From: Deltaproteobacteria bacterium
GTDB taxonomy: Bacteria > Bdellovibrionota_C > UBA2361 > OMII01
Direction: 5' to 3'
Assembly (NCBI GenBank): GCA_023262305.1
Contig: JALRCK010000127.1
Location: 1 to 6,536 of the forward strand
DNA length: 6,536 nucleotides
Shown here: piece after piece, positions 5,559-6,536 of the stretch
Layout: each line of letters begins with the position of its first letter
Numbering within the stretch: the first letter of the stretch is position 1
Notes under the pieces: generated by a model
The model's database searches: none
What the model saw: the letters and a program-made list of their open reading frames with translations, nothing else
Told to the model about the DNA's origin: nothing
Program-made: the position numbers and the translations under genes

Positions 5559-5601
5559 CTACTTTGCGCTTTGCCTCAGCTTGCTGTGCTTCACACCGTA
5601 G
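5146..5601 (+). pseudogene. Decayed winged-helix transcriptional regulator
   Basis: The plus-strand frame from 5281 to TAG 5601 encodes 106 residues that read like a winged-helix protein. STVAEALLHYLRAL is helix-like. The recognition unit follows (5371-5452: SREIAHSAKTPTVSASR and then LLKALDGQGLI), and a wing-like segment with DDVRLTIDPW comes after. SREIA...TVS.SRLLKAL..QGLI is the usual pattern of MarR/CRP-type DNA-binding domains. The frame has no ATG, GTG or TTG before the helix-turn-helix, and TAA (5278) and TGA (5233) interrupt it upstream. In the same frame an ATG at 5146 follows AAAGG at a plausible ribosome-site distance; from there to 5601 would be 151 residues, a normal MarR size, if the two stops were sense codons. 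That suggests an eroded gene, though the upstream part (MAKIRLNLCEHES...) has no recognisable domain. The 3' end overlaps the convergent permease gene by 43 bases. Sequence error or an alternative start is possible. Confidence 0.45.
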
Positions 5602-6536
5602 AGGAAGTAAATCGCAAGGCCCAGCGCGAGCCAGATAACGAGCCGCAGCCAGTTATCGATCCCAAGCGAGAACATCATCAAGAGGCATATTGCGATGCCG
5701 AGGAATGGAATAACGGGAACGAATGGGGTCCTAAATGCGCGCGGGAAGTCTGGGTTCTTCTTACGAAGTACGACCACTCCGATGCACACCAAGATGAAGG
5801 CGAAGAGGGTTCCGATACTCGTCATTTCGCCAACGACATTTCCCGGCACCAACGCTGCGAAGAGGCCGGTGAATACCATGAAGAGGAGGTTACTCGTTAC
5901 CAACGTGTGGCGAACGGGGTGAACGCGAGCAAAGGCAGCGGGAACAAGTCCATCTTTAGCCATCGAGAAGAAGACTCGAGACTGCCCGAGCAGGAGCACC
6001 AGGATCACTGAGAGGTAACCGGCGAGGATTGCAACGATCACTGCCGTCATAAGCCCCTTGTAGGGGGTGTGCGACAGAGCGATGGCAACGGGCGCTAAGC
6101 CGTCAGCGCCTTGGAACTCTGTGTACTTTGCCAATCCAGTGAGAACGTGCGCAAACAAGATATAGAGCACGGTGCAGATGGCAAGGGAGCCGAGGATACC
6201 AACCGGCATATCACGCTTGGGGTTCTTGGCATCTTGCGCCGCTGTTGAGACGGCGTCGAAGCCGATGTAGGCAAAGAAGATTACGGCCGCACCGCGCAAC
6301 ACTCCACTCCATCCGAACTCACCAAAGGTCCCAGTGTTCGGAGGGATGTAGGGAACGTGGTTTTCAGCGCTCATGTAGCCCCAGCCGAGGACGATGAAGA
6401 GAAGAACGATGCTTACCTTCAAGCAGACGATCAAGTTATTCACAACGGCTGAGTCGCGAGTGCCTTTGATGAGAAGCAACGATGCGCACACGATTACAAA
6501 CGCCGCCGGAAGATTCACGATCCCTGAAACGATCGT
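5559..6536 (-). CDS. APC-family amino-acid permease (YfnA/CAT type), N-terminus cut by window edge
   Basis: The frame is open from the right edge to TAG at 5559-5561, giving 325 residues. A GTG at 6518 is only an internal valine codon, since coding sequence (TIVSGI) continues upstream to the edge. The family is usually about 460-500 residues, so roughly 150 N-terminal residues lie outside. Blocks typical of YfnA/cationic-amino-acid-type permeases are seen (numbered from the edge): NLPAAFVIV...LLIKGTRDSAVVNN at 8-34, FFAYIGFDAVSTAAQDAKNP at 87-106 followed by KRDMP, GQSRVFFSMAKDGLVP at 184-199, GEMTSIGTLFAFILVC at 236-251 and the loop PDFPRAFRTPFVP at 262-274. About eight further helices are visible, ending in a basic tail HSKLRQSAK. 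It is an inner-membrane secondary transporter that takes up amino acids with protons or by exchange. Substrate cannot be fixed without the N-terminus. It converges on the decayed regulator frame, overlapping its last 43 bases. Confidence 0.9.
   Translation of the reverse strand, partial: TIVSGIVNLPAAFVIVCASLLLIKGTRDSAVVNNLIVCLKVSIVLLFIVLGWGYMSAENHVPYIPPNTGTFGEFGWSGVLRGAAVIFFAYIGFDAVSTAAQDAKNPKRDMPVGILGSLAICTVLYILFAHVLTGLAKYTEFQGADGLAPVAIALSHTPYKGLMTAVIVAILAGYLSVILVLLLGQSRVFFSMAKDGLVPAAFARVHPVRHTLVTSNLLFMVFTGLFAALVPGNVVGEMTSIGTLFAFILVCIGVVVLRKKNPDFPRAFRTPFVPVIPFLGIAICLLMMFSLGIDNWLRLVIWLALGLAIYFLYGVKHSKLRQSAK

Noticed and set aside
5571..6011. Long open frame antisense to the permease gene
   Set aside because: The reading is His/Glu/Arg-rich with no domain, the usual mirror of a hydrophobic transporter gene on the other strand.
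1..6536. Mobile element, CRISPR, defence or biosynthetic cluster
   Set aside because: I saw no transposase, integrase, terminal repeats, target duplications, repeat-spacer array, toxin-antitoxin pair or biosynthetic enzymes; the genes are common housekeeping or transport types.

Overview
The window looks like an ordinary stretch of bacterial chromosome of moderate GC content (I judge it a little above 50% by eye; not counted). A lipobox lipoprotein, a Tat-exported phosphatase and an intrinsic terminator indicate a bacterium, most likely with a Gram-negative envelope. The small TRASH-type lipoprotein resembles ones I associate with Planctomycetota/Verrucomicrobiota and some deltaproteobacteria-like lineages, but I cannot place the organism from this sequence. 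I saw no rRNA, tRNA, CRISPR array, transposase or phage gene.

Layout from left to right. Positions 1-583 (minus) hold the N-terminal part of an Lrp/AsnC-type regulator that runs off the left edge. Divergent from it, at 732-1634 (plus), is an EamA/DMT-family ten-helix transporter closed by a strong intrinsic terminator. The 148-bp gap between the two carries a good sigma70-like promoter for the regulator, a direct repeat and a small perfect dyad, so the regulator probably controls itself and the transporter. Positions 1698-1972 are non-coding: a C-rich tract (a G-quadruplex motif on the minus strand), a perfect TTGACA box and a 49-nt near-perfect hairpin lead into a small TRASH/YHS-like metal-binding lipoprotein (1973-2215, plus), which ends in a second hairpin.

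The right half reads mostly on the minus strand: a second EamA/DMT transporter (2379-3341), a Tat-exported PhoD-like phosphatase/phosphodiesterase (3503-5104) and the C-terminal two thirds of a YfnA/CAT-type amino-acid permease (5559-6536, cut by the right edge). Between PhoD and the permease lies a 454-bp gap. On the plus strand it contains a convincing winged-helix DNA-binding sequence with no start codon and in-frame stops upstream, which I read as a decayed regulator gene.

Three membrane transporters, an Lrp-like regulator, a secreted phosphatase and a metal-binding lipoprotein do not form one pathway. The only functional unit I would defend is the divergent regulator/exporter pair, probably for amino acids or related metabolites. 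The most unusual items are the 49-nt hairpin upstream of the lipoprotein, the eroded winged-helix gene, the oversized Lrp-like regulator and the dyad in the phoD leader. I found no convincing new multi-gene system.
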